DNA of 64,000 nucleotides from Sutterella sp. (GTDB lineage: Bacteria > Pseudomonadota > Gammaproteobacteria > Burkholderiales > Burkholderiaceae_F), in contig JAGBFJ010000054.1 in the NCBI GenBank assembly GCA_017936545.1, positions 60,537 to 124,536 of the forward strand, given 5' to 3'. This document shows positions 63,946 to 64,000 of this stretch, piece by piece. The notes beneath the pieces were generated by a model. That model saw only the letters and a program-made list of their open reading frames with translations, was not told the DNA's origin and did no database searches. Numbering within the stretch: the stretch's first letter is position 1; every line of letters begins with the position of its first letter. The position numbers and the translations under genes are program-made.

Positions 63946-64000
63946 TGGCTTGGTATCTGGTAGAATTAGTAGTGCAAAAACAACTCTCCAGGCCAAGCCA
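63946..64000. repeat. Inverted repeat at the window edge
   Basis: TGGCTTGG (63946-63953) and CCAAGCCA (63993-64000) are perfect inverted copies 39 bases apart, preceded by an A-rich stretch. It could be a hairpin leader or part of the end of a mobile element continuing to the right; what follows is not visible. Confidence 0.35.

Noticed and set aside
1-64000. CRISPR array, integrase, restriction system or toxin-antitoxin pair
   Set aside because: No regularly spaced repeats and no such genes were seen on either strand.

Overview
The window reads as chromosomal DNA of an anaerobic or microaerobic betaproteobacterium. A Sutterella/Parasutterella-type Burkholderiales is my best guess. The basis is the block glnE / yhdP-nitrilase-tldD and the series nadD-rsfS-rlmH-maf, both usual in Betaproteobacteria, together with fumarate-centred metabolism, FNR-type sites and a menaquinone-type HemG. 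This is inference from content; no search was run. Coding density is high, the code is standard, and most units end in clear intrinsic terminators. I see no CRISPR array, prophage or complete insertion sequence.

Layout. 1-5.8 kb: 3' end of a ModE-like regulator, a NapC/NrfH-type tetraheme cytochrome, pepN-fbp, and a LapA-like membrane protein. 5.9-13.3 kb: upp, a solitary fumarate reductase cytochrome b under a perfect FNR box, a GntR regulator, an odd ABC ATPase, class I fumarase and a Dcu-type C4-dicarboxylate exchanger. 13.4-17 kb: a NitT/TauT-type ABC pair, then an M20 amidohydrolase with an orphan LuxR-type regulator on the minus strand. 17.6-28 kb: yebC, purD, the nadD-rsfS-rlmH-maf group, an FKBP, a degenerate DEAD-box-like protein with a long basic tail, a lipoprotein and aminopeptidase P. 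28-31.7 kb: an intact RND adaptor followed by a wrecked RND pump pseudogene. 31.7-38.8 kb: dnaJ, dnaK and grpE (two textbook heat-shock promoters), hemH, a VUT transporter and a YheT hydrolase. 38.8-50 kb: glnE divergent from yhdP-nitrilase-tldD, then plsC and a CdsA-like gene. 50-61.3 kb: infA, hemG, fadD, S4-gntR, lrgAB, a DASS transporter under a second perfect FNR box, an NMO-like flavoprotein, mnmA, a TerC protein and recX. 61.7-64 kb: two tRNA-Lys genes, metNI, and an inverted repeat at the very edge.

How it fits together. The C4-dicarboxylate genes (Dcu exchanger, fumarase, fumarate reductase anchor, DASS carrier), the quinol-type cytochrome and heme genes hemG/hemH describe fumarate respiration with menaquinone. 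Two perfect FNR sites and one near-perfect site sit before the fumarate reductase anchor, the DASS carrier and the cytochrome. This suggests one oxygen-controlled regulon.

The most striking pattern is the number of intact genes that have lost catalytic or signature residues: a nitrilase lacking Cys and Lys, a CdsA homologue lacking its signature, a DEAD-box protein lacking motifs I, III and VI, a receiver domain lacking its Asp, an ABC ATPase with a broken signature, and an NMO-like protein lacking its His. Only the RND pump is actually decayed; the others look maintained.
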